Assembly: GCA_013697045.1 (NCBI GenBank)
Contig: JACCXJ010000107.1
Span: 1 to 35,116 of the forward strand
Length of the DNA: 35,116 nt
Direction of reading: 5' to 3'
Source of the DNA: Gammaproteobacteria bacterium
GTDB taxonomy: Bacteria; Pseudomonadota; Gammaproteobacteria; JACCXJ01
This document shows positions 9,101 through 15,944 of the stretch, piece by piece. The translations under genes and the position numbers were made by a program. Every line of letters starts with the position of its first letter. Position 1 is the stretch's first letter. Under the pieces are notes generated by a model. The model saw only the letters and a list, made by a program, of their open reading frames with translations. It was not told the DNA's origin and searched no databases.

Positions 9101-9264
9101 CGTACCACGCCGCAGAGCGAGCATTCGTCGGTGAGCGCGAGCGCGGCATAACCCAAGGCATGGGCCTGTGCGACGAGCTCCTCGGGGTGCGATGCGCCGC
9201 GCAGGAAGGTGAAGTTCGAGAGGCAATGAAGCTCCGCGTACTGGGGCAGGTCCGGGGGTGGCAT
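6157..9264 (-). CDS. dnaE2: Error-prone DNA polymerase III alpha subunit (DnaE2/ImuC)
   Basis: The 1035-residue protein is a C-family polymerase. An N-terminal PHP domain ([21 protein letters not shown], about residues 7-210) is followed by the polymerase domain. This holds the catalytic [17 protein letters not shown] segment near residue 380 and the [21 protein letters not shown] segment near 345. The C-terminus has an HhH/OB part (residues ~800-1000, including [25 protein letters not shown]). The length fits DnaE2 rather than the longer replicative DnaE. In this family it makes the mutagenic extension during SOS translesion synthesis, with ImuA and ImuB. It is the last gene of the lexA-imuA-imuB-dnaE2 operon, 42 bases after imuB. 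Confidence 0.96.
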   Translation of the reverse strand: [1035 protein letters not shown]

Positions 9265-9306
9265 GGGGTGCGGTGGGGCTGGTCAACGGCAGTGGCCATC
9301 GCGCTG

Positions 9307-10746
9307 CTAATCGAAAATACCGTGCACGAACCACCGGTGATGCTCCTCGCGGAAGACCCAATAGCGGCTGCCCGCGGGATTGCGCGCGACGAAGTAATCG
9401 CGGGCGATGGGGCGTCCGTCCCACCAGCCAGCCTCGATGCGTTCCCGGCCACTCAATAGCTCCAAAGGCCCCCGAAGCTGAGGCTGCCCCTCCCGGACCA
9501 CGAGGGCTCGGGGCTCCGCGAGCAACCACAGGGGACGGCGCTGGCGAGCCAATGACGAACTGGCCTCGCCTGGCGTGCAGAAACGCCACGCCGCCTCCGG
9601 TCGATGGTCGGGAACGAGATGGAGGCCACGCACGGCCTCGCCGCCCAGGCGTGCCCGCAGGCGCTCGAGGAAGCCGAGGGACTGCGCGTGGTTGCGCTCT
9701 TTCGCCCCCGGCAAGAGCGGGAGTGTGACGCTGGCGAGAGGGCAAGGCTCATCGACGATGAGCTTCAAGGCACGGACGGGCTCGGGGAGTGCCAACTGCT
9801 CGAGCCGGATCTGGAGCAGCTGACCGAGATGCTCTGCATCGCGGCTGGGCTCAACCAGATCGAGGCGAAAGGCGCTCTCGCGCCGGTCGCGATGCACCAA
9901 TCTCCAGAGGAGCCGGCGAGCCCCCGCGCCGCGCCCGCGCAAGAAACCGGTAAGCTCCAGCAAGAGCCGTCGCGCGGCAAACTGAAGAGCCTCTGTGTCG
10001 TCGACCTCATGGGGAAGGTCGAGCACGCGCTCGAAACGCGCGGGCGGCTCGAAGGGTACGCGCGGGTCCGGCTGCCGACCCAGGGCACGGTCGAGCAATG
10101 ACAGGAGCTCCGGGCCGAAGCGCCGGGTCAATCCGTCACGAGGCAGGCGCAGGCAGTCACCGAGGTCCCGCAGCCCAAGCCCTGCGAGGGCCTCCGCGAC
10201 ATCCTCATCGAGACCCAGAACCCCGAGGGGCAAGCGGCCAAGAGCGTCATGGAGGTGCCTAGGGTCGGTGAGATGTATGGCTCGATGGGCCCTCACGAAA
10301 AAGATCGCGGCCAGTGGGGTGGGCGCGCTCGCGAGGATCGCTTGGTAGCCGAGATCCGACACCCCGGCGCGGATACGCCGCACCAGCCCTTCGAGGCCGT
10401 GAAAAAGCGCGAGGCTTCTCCCGATCTCGAGGAGGAGACCATCCGGCGGCGCGAGGCTCACGAGGGAAGTGAACTGGCCGCACCACGCGGCCAGCGCCTC
10501 GAGCGCCACCTGCTCCGCGGATCCACAACGCGAATGGACTTCGATATGGCCGAGTGCATGCGCCGCCCCGAGGCGCATGCCCGGGGCGATGCCAAGCAGG
10601 TAAGCGGCTCGGCTCCCTATCAGTACCCGTGGATCCTGTCCACCCGTCGACAGCACACAGGCCACTGGGCCCTCCCCGAGCCCCAAGGCCTCGAGCGGCA
10701 GGGCAGGGAGACCGAGACAGAGCCAGAGTGGGGCAGGCGTGGGCAT
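9307..10746 (-). CDS. imuB: ImuB, Y-family polymerase-like translesion protein
   Basis: The 479-residue protein shows the DinB-like layout, starting with WLCLGLPALPLEAL and with palm, finger and HhH segments (LGLDEDVAEALAGLGLRDLGDCLRLPRDGL near residue 195). It has a long C-terminal part typical of ImuB. The N-terminal acidic active-site residues of active Y-family polymerases are not evident (the family is known to be catalytically inactive). ImuB works as a bridge between the beta clamp, ImuA and DnaE2 in induced mutagenesis. It starts 21 bases after imuA. The C-terminal AGSRYWVFREEHHRWFVHGIF is characteristic. Confidence 0.94.
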   Translation of the reverse strand: MPTPAPLWLCLGLPALPLEALGLGEGPVACVLSTGGQDPRVLIGSRAAYLLGIAPGMRLGAAHALGHIEVHSRCGSAEQVALEALAAWCGQFTSLVSLAPPDGLLLEIGRSLALFHGLEGLVRRIRAGVSDLGYQAILASAPTPLAAIFFVRAHRAIHLTDPRHLHDALGRLPLGVLGLDEDVAEALAGLGLRDLGDCLRLPRDGLTRRFGPELLSLLDRALGRQPDPRVPFEPPARFERVLDLPHEVDDTEALQFAARRLLLELTGFLRGRGAGARRLLWRLVHRDRRESAFRLDLVEPSRDAEHLGQLLQIRLEQLALPEPVRALKLIVDEPCPLASVTLPLLPGAKERNHAQSLGFLERLRARLGGEAVRGLHLVPDHRPEAAWRFCTPGEASSSLARQRRPLWLLAEPRALVVREGQPQLRGPLELLSGRERIEAGWWDGRPIARDYFVARNPAGSRYWVFREEHHRWFVHGIFD

Positions 10747-10767
10747 CGATGACCGGACGGCCGACCA

Positions 10768-11394
10768 TCACAGGCCGGGAACCCGTAAATCCAGAATCAG
10801 CGGCCTTGCGATGGCACCGCCCCGGCGCTTGATGATCCGCACCGCCGTGCGTAGCCCGCTCGGCTCCAACACCAGACGCAAGGCCGCGGGCGAGGTCTCG
10901 CGGCAGGCAGCCAGGGGGCGAAACAGGAGGCCACAGCTTTGGCCTGCCTCGGCGGCGAGCTGCAGGCGGCGCAGCCCGCGCCAGTCCACGCGGGACCACC
11001 AGGCGAGCACGGCGCTGCAGGCGCCTGCCCGCAGGGACTGCTCGAGGACCCAGAAGCGCTCCGGCGGTCTTGCAAGCGGCCCTATGATGAGCACTCGCGC
11101 CAGATCGACGCCGTGAGCGGCCAGTGCGGGCGCATAGGGGAGGTGCGGCGGGGCGATCCAGGCGAGCCACCTTTCGGCCTGGCTCAGCCGCGCCAGCGCG
11201 GGCAGCACGAGCCGCAGTGCCCCGATGCCCTCGACCTCGGACAGGATCTCCGTCAGCGCCCCGACCGGCCATCCCCCGCCGGGGAGTAGGGCATCGAGAT
11301 CGGCAAAGCCGCTCGGGAGTGCCTCGGTGGCTGGGGCGACCTCTCGGCCGAAGCGCCAGACGCGGGGGTCTTTGAGCACCGCCTCCAAGCTCAT
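10768..11394 (-). CDS. imuA: ImuA, translesion synthesis accessory (RecA-like)
   Basis: The protein has the RecA/SulA-like ImuA pattern: ALPSGFADLDALLPGGGWPVGALTEIL near the N-terminus, then LARVLIIGPLARPPERFWVLEQSLRAG and CSAVLAW. I chose ATG 11394 (208 aa), which has GAAGG eight bases upstream and leaves an 11-base gap to lexA. A TTG five codons upstream (11409) would overlap the lexA stop. ImuA is needed with ImuB and DnaE2 for damage-induced mutagenesis. A classical Walker A is not seen. Confidence 0.9.
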   Translation of the reverse strand: MSLEAVLKDPRVWRFGREVAPATEALPSGFADLDALLPGGGWPVGALTEILSEVEGIGALRLVLPALARLSQAERWLAWIAPPHLPYAPALAAHGVDLARVLIIGPLARPPERFWVLEQSLRAGACSAVLAWWSRVDWRGLRRLQLAAEAGQSCGLLFRPLAACRETSPAALRLVLEPSGLRTAVRIIKRRGGAIARPLILDLRVPGL

Positions 11395-11405
11395 CCCGGC
11401 GACCT

Positions 11406-12002
11406 TCAAGCATAGAGCCGGAGCTTGGCGATCAAGACCCCCTGGATGGCGACGCGCTTGGCGTCATAGGCCACGGGTTTCATCGCGGGGTTCTCGGGGA
11501 TGAGGAGCACCAGGCCGTTCCGGTGCCGGCGAAAGCGCTTGAGCGTCGCCTCCTCACCGTCGATCAGGGCCGAGACGATGTCCCCCTCCTCGGCCGTCTC
11601 CCGGCGCCTAAGAAACACGAGATCGCCATCGAGGATATCGGCCCCGATCATGGAGTCCCCGGCGATCTGGAGGACATAGGTGTCCGATCCACCCAAGAGG
11701 GAAGCCAGATCGATCTCGTCCTCGCCCGCGATGGCCTCGATCGGGCGGCCGGCCGCGATGCGCCCGAGTAAGGGGAAGACCAGGGGGCGCTCGCCCGGCG
11801 TGATCAAGGCGATCCCTCGCCAACCGCCTTGCCCCTCCTGCAGGTAGCCCTTCTCGATGAGTGCGCGCACATGGCGGTGGAGGCTACCCTTGGACCGGAC
11901 ACCAAGGGCCTCGCCGACCTCTCTGAGCAGGGGCGGATGGCCATAGCGCCCGGAGAAGTCCCGGAAGAAGTCCAGCACACGCTGTTCGGCAGGGGTCAGC
12001 AT
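11406..12002 (-). CDS. lexA: LexA repressor (LexA2-type, SOS cassette)
   Basis: The 198-residue protein has an N-terminal winged helix (GHPPLLREVGEALGVRSKGS, residues 21-40) and a C-terminal S24 peptidase domain. The self-cleavage site is Ala84-Gly85 (RIAAGRP), with catalytic Ser117 (GDSM) and Lys155 (EATLKRF). It is the first gene of the imuA-imuB-dnaE2 operon and so probably controls it and itself. The recognition helix (VRSKGSLHRHVRAL) differs from that of E. coli LexA, in line with a different operator. The start has little Shine-Dalgarno. A second, canonical LexA may exist elsewhere in the genome. Confidence 0.95.
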   Translation of the reverse strand: MLTPAEQRVLDFFRDFSGRYGHPPLLREVGEALGVRSKGSLHRHVRALIEKGYLQEGQGGWRGIALITPGERPLVFPLLGRIAAGRPIEAIAGEDEIDLASLLGGSDTYVLQIAGDSMIGADILDGDLVFLRRRETAEEGDIVSALIDGEEATLKRFRRHRNGLVLLIPENPAMKPVAYDAKRVAIQGVLIAKLRLYA

Positions 12003-12028
12003 AGGAAGTTCTCAAGAAGTTGTATACC

Positions 12029-12057
12029 AGGATAGAGAACATCGTGAGAACTTTCAA
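12029..12057 (-). promoter_or_regulatory. lexA operon promoter with embedded LexA site
   Basis: On the minus strand, TTGAAA (12057-12052) and TATCCT (12034-12029) form a sigma70-like -35/-10 pair with a 17-base spacer. The spacer contains GTTC-TCACGAT-GTTC (12051-12037), an exact GTTC-N7-GTTC direct repeat. That is the SOS box form known from alphaproteobacteria, not the CTGT-N8-ACAG box of enteric bacteria. A near-match (GTTC-N7-GTTG on the + strand, 12008-12022) lies just before the start codon. LexA bound in the spacer would block RNA polymerase. Confidence 0.72.
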
Positions 12058-12059
12058 GC

Positions 12060-12478
12060 GGTCGACAGTGCCTGGCGCTAGCCCCCCAAAGGTATTGCTG
12101 GCAGCACGAGGGGGCGGCCGCGGCGGGGGGGTCGCGCGCGCGCCCGCGCGGAGGGCGCGAACTTGGGGCGCGCGCCGCTCCACCCAGGTCAATCGAGGGC
12201 CGATAGATCAGTGCCTCGACGACCTCGCCGGCGCCGGCAGAATGGTCCGTTCGCGGGAATAGTTCCCGCGAACAGTGTTGAGAAATGGTCGCTATATCAG
12301 CGCGTTACGATAACTCACCGCGAGAAGTGGGGGAAATGTAGCGAATTTGGGCCGTCCAAACGGATTGTCGATAGTACCTACGACGGGCCTCCGGGCAGGG
12401 GTCCGCGCCGTCCCGCCTTCCCGAAGCTCTCGACGCCGGCCGCGTTCCGCGCGGCCCACGTCCTGTCACACCGGAAAC
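12060..12478. other. Intergenic stretch with GC tract and palindrome
   Basis: A very GC-rich tract lies at about 12108-12180, and a perfect palindrome at 12249-12273 (separate entry). No convincing gene is seen. The long minus-strand frame crossing this region is a shadow of the repeat protein on the other strand. Confidence 0.5.
12249..12273. repeat. Perfect 11-bp inverted repeat, 3-base loop
   Basis: GTTCGCGGGAA (12249-12259) and TTCCCGCGAAC (12263-12273) are perfect reverse complements separated by TAG. There is no T run on either side. It could be a dimer operator or a short REP-like element. It shares the GTTCGC/GCGAAC ends with palindromes at 2772 and 6020. Confidence 0.7.
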
Positions 12479-12628
12479 GTGGATCGGCTCGCCATCGTTG
12501 AGGTACGGCACGATCCCGGCATGCAGGCCCGCATCCGCGCGGCTTGGGATCTGTTCTGGCCGCAGTACATCGAGCGGATCCCGCCGGAGCGGCTGGCGGA
12601 TGGTAGTTTCAGGTTCAATGGAAAGTGA
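12479..12628 (+). CDS. Small hypothetical protein, 49 aa
   Basis: A frame from GTG 12479 to TGA 12628 encodes MDRLAIVEVRHDPGMQARIRA..., ending IPPERLADGSFRFNGK. The composition is protein-like (Trp, Phe, Tyr and charged residues well mixed), unlike the Arg/Pro-rich upstream part of the same open frame. It ends 12 bases before the ATG of the repeat protein, and the two may be co-transcribed. The start has only a weak Shine-Dalgarno, so it may be the remaining C-terminus of a truncated gene. I recognise no family. Confidence 0.4.
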   Translation: MDRLAIVEVRHDPGMQARIRAAWDLFWPQYIERIPPERLADGSFRFNGK

Positions 12629-12640
12629 CAGGAGGTCACC

Positions 12641-13330
12641 ATGAAAGGGATGAAAGCAGTGTTGGCGGTGGGTGTGGTGTTGGTTTCGGTGGGGGCGCAG
12701 GCGGCGGATGTCACCCCGCAGCGGGTGGCGAAGATCGCAAAGAAGGTGTACCGGGAGATGCGGCAGCAGGAGGCCTTGATCCCGGCGGATGGCCCCACCA
12801 TCGTGGACCACGCCACGAACGCGGGCCATGCGGCAACGGCGGGCCGTGCATCTACGGCGGGCCATGCGGATACCGCGGGGCACGCGACTACGGCGGGCCG
12901 TGCCGACACGGCTGCTCGGGCGGACACGGTAGAACACGCGACCACGGCAGACAGCGCCACGAGCGCCGAGGTGGCGGAGTTCGCCGGGAGCGCGGAGAGC
13001 GCGAACCCGATGGCGTATGCGTACGTGCGGGCGAATGGATCGGTAGATCCGGCCCGGTCGTTTGGGATCACTGACGCCGACAACGTCCGCGGGGCGAAGA
13101 ATACGGACTGTTACCTCGGACCAGAGCCAAAGACCATTCAAGTAACGGTTGAGTATGCGGGAAGCGGTGGAGGCCCCGGGGCGGAGACAGTGTTTGCCTA
13201 TGCCGGGCTTGGTGACGGCTATAACCTGGACCTGGGATGCCCGCCTGGAACGAAATTCTATGTTCGCGGCATGATCGGCGGCGGCGGTAATCCCTGGACA
13301 GTAGCCTACTTCCTGACCCTCGTGCTGTAG
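12641..13330 (+). CDS. Secreted protein with eleven hexapeptide repeats
   Basis: The 229-residue protein starts at ATG 12641, with AGGAGG about six bases upstream. A signal peptide (MKGMKAVLAVGVVLVSVGAQAA) is followed by a short helical segment (VTPQRVAKIAKKVYREM). Residues 57-122 are then eleven perfect-length hexapeptide repeats of the form [HRS]-A-x-[TS]-[AV]-x, such as HADTAG and RADTAA. The C-terminal ~100 residues look beta-rich and contain two Cys (NTDCYLG, DLGCPPG) that may pair. Similar Ala-x-Thr-Ala-rich repeats occur in phage tail fibres and in secreted proteins of environmental bacteria. The likely role is an extracellular or surface stalk with a C-terminal head, but this is inference. 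Confidence 0.75.
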   Translation: MKGMKAVLAVGVVLVSVGAQAADVTPQRVAKIAKKVYREMRQQEALIPADGPTIVDHATNAGHAATAGRASTAGHADTAGHATTAGRADTAARADTVEHATTADSATSAEVAEFAGSAESANPMAYAYVRANGSVDPARSFGITDADNVRGAKNTDCYLGPEPKTIQVTVEYAGSGGGPGAETVFAYAGLGDGYNLDLGCPPGTKFYVRGMIGGGGNPWTVAYFLTLVL

Positions 13331-13340
13331 CCCCCTCCAC

Positions 13341-13380
13341 CCCCGGCGCCCTGGCAGGTGAGCCAGGCGCCGGGGTTCCT
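13341..13380 (+). terminator. Rho-independent terminator after repeat protein
   Basis: CCCCGGCGCC-C-TGGC (13341-13355) pairs with GCCAGGCGCCGGGG (13362-13375) around a short loop, with one bulged C, followed by TTCCTT. It begins ten bases after the stop of the hexapeptide-repeat protein on the same strand. Confidence 0.75.
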
Positions 13381-13510
13381 TCCGCGCGGCAACTCCACAA
13401 GACCACGTGTGAAGAAGCCCCCCCCCGCGCGCGAGCAAATTTGATGTGTATTTGTGGAGATGTTTTTGTCTTACACTAGGTACAGCTTGCGCGCGCTTAA
13501 GGAGCGACCT

Positions 13511-13612
13511 ATGCTTCGTGTGGTTGGGTCCCTGAACATCCTCTATCGAGCCCACCTCGCCAACCCCGCCGCTACCTCGCCGCACCCCGCCGGCGAAGTG
13601 ATAGGTCGGTAG
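13511..13612 (+). CDS. Small ORF, 33 aa, convergent with repA-like gene
   Basis: ATG 13511 has AAGGAG about seven bases upstream and opens a 33-codon frame (MLRVVGSLNILYRAHLANP...) that ends at 13612, overlapping the 3' end of the helicase gene on the other strand. An A/T-richer stretch upstream (13438-13485) could hold a promoter. It may be a small regulatory peptide of the replication module or chance. No family is recognised. Confidence 0.3.
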   Translation: MLRVVGSLNILYRAHLANPAATSPHPAGEVIGR

Positions 13613-13754
13613 GGAAAAAATCGGCGGCTGGTACCTCGCCGCCGTTGTTTTCCCTATAGGGCGGCGGCGAGGTAGACGAGGTGTCCGGCCCTGGCGAAAT
13701 AGAGGAAGTTTTTTGGCCTACCTCGCCAGTCGTGACCTCGGCGCCTGGCGAGGT
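13554..13754. repeat. Six ACCTCGCC octamers, candidate iterons/origin
   Basis: ACCTCGCC occurs at 13554, 13574, 13633 and 13720 on the + strand and inverted at 13666-13673 and 13747-13754. A CCCTATAGGG palindrome lies at 13652-13661 and an A run at 13615-13621. The octamer encodes Gly-Glu-Val in the C-terminal tail of the helicase gene, so some repetition may be protein-driven, but copies also lie beyond its stop codon (13554). Short repeats next to a rep gene are typical of replication origins. Confidence 0.45.
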
Positions 13755-14915
13755 CACGGCGACGGGGTGCAAGTAGTCTTGGCGTCCGCCGTGCCGCAGC
13801 TCCTCCGGCAGCGCAGCGCATATAACTCGACCAGAAGCCATCAGCGACGCGAGCCCCGCCCGGAGCTTGGGCCGCGGCATGATGCCGGTGTCCTCAAGAG
13901 TCTTTTTAGTGTGTCGCGCCCCGCTCGCTAACTGGTTGGTCAGATAGCGCTCAACCTGGTCGGCTCGCGCCTTGCCCTCGGCCTCGGCGTCGGACCTGGT
14001 GGCAATGAAATGCTCGAAGCTGTACCCGCGGCGCTTAATCCAGATTTGAGGCTGTGGTGGCGTGTACGACAGCTTGGCACGAACCAGCACCATGCCCGTC
14101 TCACCGGATCCCAACGTGAACCCGATCGGGGGTCTCAACTTGTCGGCAACCGCATCCGCATCCCACGCTCGTAGGACCACCACCATGCGGCTGCCATCGG
14201 CCAGTGCCGATCCGCCTCTGGCGGCGTACTGGTCTACCGTGCCCTCACGGGCGACCTGCTTGCCGGTATGGCAGATCAGCCGCACGCAGCAGTCGAGTCC
14301 GCGCACGATGCGCCGCGAAGCTAGGATCAGCGCGTGCTCGTTGTCGTTCGTCAGCCGCTCGCCCGCTCCGAAGCTGATACAAGGGTCGAACACCACCATG
14401 ACCGGGTGGGGGTCCCTGAATCGCTCCACGATGTCATCGGCGAGACCGGTCAGCACCACGTTGCCGCGCGCGTCGAGCTCGGCCAGCCGGCAGACCGATC
14501 CGGTGACGTCCCAGATCCTAAAGCTAGCGCGAACCGTGGCGCGGTCCTGGTCGCTGAGATCCATCTGCGCCATGACCTCTCGCAGCCGGGCGACCAGCAG
14601 CTCACGCCCATCCTCGGCGGTGATGAACACCACGGCGCCTGGGGTGCAAACCTGGAGCCCGTAGAGCGGTCTACCGAGCACGATATGCACGGACTCCCAC
14701 ACGGCCAGGGTCGTTTTACCGGTGCCGCCAGGCCCGGGGAACAAGGCGACATCAGCGTAAGTATAATGCTCGACTACGCACTTCGGCGTGATCCGCGCGT
14801 TCGCCAACTCCTCGGTGCGCACTATCAGAGATCCCCATTTGGGGATTTCCGGATAGGGGCGGGCATCGCCAGCCGCCTCCTCGGCAGCTTGGCGCACCCG
14901 CTCTTCGTTATCCAT
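13572..14915 (-). CDS. RepA-like hexameric helicase (AAA_25-type)
   Basis: The 447-residue protein has a RecA-fold ATPase core. Walker A is GPGGTGKTT at residues 61-69, a FITAEDGRE segment lies near 95, and the Walker B-like VMVVFDPCISFG is near 172. HTGKQVAREGTVDQYAARGGSALADGSR is near 225. This layout matches the RepA/AAA_25 helicases of RSF1010-type plasmids and of phage satellites or integrative elements, where they unwind the origin. The C-terminal ~90 residues are low-complexity (Ser, Thr, Pro, Gly), with GEV repeats encoded by the candidate iterons. It overlaps the primase gene by eight bases, so the two are translationally coupled. Confidence 0.85.
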   Translation of the reverse strand: MDNEERVRQAAEEAAGDARPYPEIPKWGSLIVRTEELANARITPKCVVEHYTYADVALFPGPGGTGKTTLAVWESVHIVLGRPLYGLQVCTPGAVVFITAEDGRELLVARLREVMAQMDLSDQDRATVRASFRIWDVTGSVCRLAELDARGNVVLTGLADDIVERFRDPHPVMVVFDPCISFGAGERLTNDNEHALILASRRIVRGLDCCVRLICHTGKQVAREGTVDQYAARGGSALADGSRMVVVLRAWDADAVADKLRPPIGFTLGSGETGMVLVRAKLSYTPPQPQIWIKRRGYSFEHFIATRSDAEAEGKARADQVERYLTNQLASGARHTKKTLEDTGIMPRPKLRAGLASLMASGRVICAALPEELRHGGRQDYLHPVAVTSPGAEVTTGEVGQKTSSISPGPDTSSTSPPPYRENNGGEVPAADFFPTDLSLRRRGAAR

Positions 14916-15846
14916 GCTGCGCAGCCTCCCTGAGCCTCCTTTCGTAGATGGTCAGGAAGCGGATAAGCATCTGGATATCACGATCCTGGCAATGCCCGTG
15001 GTGACACTTGAACCCACCCGACATGCAGTTGTCCGGGGATGGCTCAAAGTACGCGGTGCCGGTGTTGTCGTTATCCGTGTGGGTATAGCACCAAGGGCAA
15101 ATAACCCGATGCGCCCCAGGCCGGCCGCCGATGGGCCCGATGTACAGTCCAGCCTCTGATAACCGGCGCAATACCCCGCTCGCCCAGTGGGGCGCCTCAC
15201 TCCGCGCGGTACGGAATGGAATCACGCGCGGAGTGAGGTCAAGGCCGTAAGCCTCGGAGATTTCATCGACGGTGTAGGTCTGCCCCGGCTCCCAGGCGAC
15301 GACCTGGTGCACGAATGGCGCGCCCATCCGTTTGACGTACTTTGCTTTGGAGTTCTGCCCCACGGGCAGCCTGGCATAGCGTGTGACGCCTCGCATGCCG
15401 GGGTCTGCCCCGTCCATCGCCAGCCCGCTCCGGACCAGCTCGTCTAATAGACGCTCGATTTTGGCGCGGTCGGTCTCAGGTGGGTCGAGAAGATAACCGG
15501 CCTGATGATTCCCGGGTGACGTTTCGAAGAGATAGGACGGGTGCAGCTCCAGCCGGTACTCGGGGATCTTCGTCCCGATATCATCCAGCATGATCACGTG
15601 ACAGGCGGCGAAGTTCTCCTTGCGCCGGTGTACGACGCCATCGGGCCCGGCACTGAAGCTCGATATCACGAAGAAGTTATTGGTGTGCGGTTTGATGAAC
15701 CAGGGCAGAACCCCAACGATGGCCCGGCCATGCCAGCGCCGGGGCTCGGCGACGTGCGGGTCCTCGGCGAATCCGGTTACCCAGGCCGATGCGCCGGCGG
15801 GTGTTTTGGGAAAGGCGGCGCGGATGAAATCAAGGTTGGTCATCAT
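14908..15846 (-). CDS. RepB-like DNA primase with C-terminal zinc motif
   Basis: The 312-residue protein resembles RepB-type primases (PF16793-like) of plasmids and integrative elements. An N-terminal archaeo-eukaryotic primase-like part includes the acidic ACHVIMLDDIGTKIPEYRL (~residues 80-100) and LFETSPGNHQAGYLLDPP (~105-125), then RYARLPVGQNSK near 155. The C-terminus carries a cysteine/histidine set (CPWC, then C, then CHHGHC, about residues 245-290) that probably binds zinc and may touch DNA. It would prime replication at the element's origin, working with the overlapping downstream RepA-like helicase. A start one codon later is also possible (MM). Confidence 0.83.
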   Translation of the reverse strand: MMTNLDFIRAAFPKTPAGASAWVTGFAEDPHVAEPRRWHGRAIVGVLPWFIKPHTNNFFVISSFSAGPDGVVHRRKENFAACHVIMLDDIGTKIPEYRLELHPSYLFETSPGNHQAGYLLDPPETDRAKIERLLDELVRSGLAMDGADPGMRGVTRYARLPVGQNSKAKYVKRMGAPFVHQVVAWEPGQTYTVDEISEAYGLDLTPRVIPFRTARSEAPHWASGVLRRLSEAGLYIGPIGGRPGAHRVICPWCYTHTDNDNTGTAYFEPSPDNCMSGGFKCHHGHCQDRDIQMLIRFLTIYERRLREAAQHG

Positions 15847-15944
15847 CTAGTGCTTCCGTGCAAGCCACCCGAGGTGATGGGATCAGCCCCTCCCCTCGTA
15901 CTGGCGGACTGCCAAGGCACACCCCAGCCACCCCACACGTGAAT

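Noticed and set aside
12809-13006. Possible CRISPR-like array (short regular repeats)
   Set aside because: The 18-base period is fully explained by hexapeptide coding repeats within one frame; there are no spacers of constant length between identical repeats.
12305-13585. 426-codon minus-strand frame
   Set aside because: It runs antisense to the hexapeptide-repeat protein, which has a signal peptide, Shine-Dalgarno and terminator; the frame is Arg/His-rich and matches nothing.
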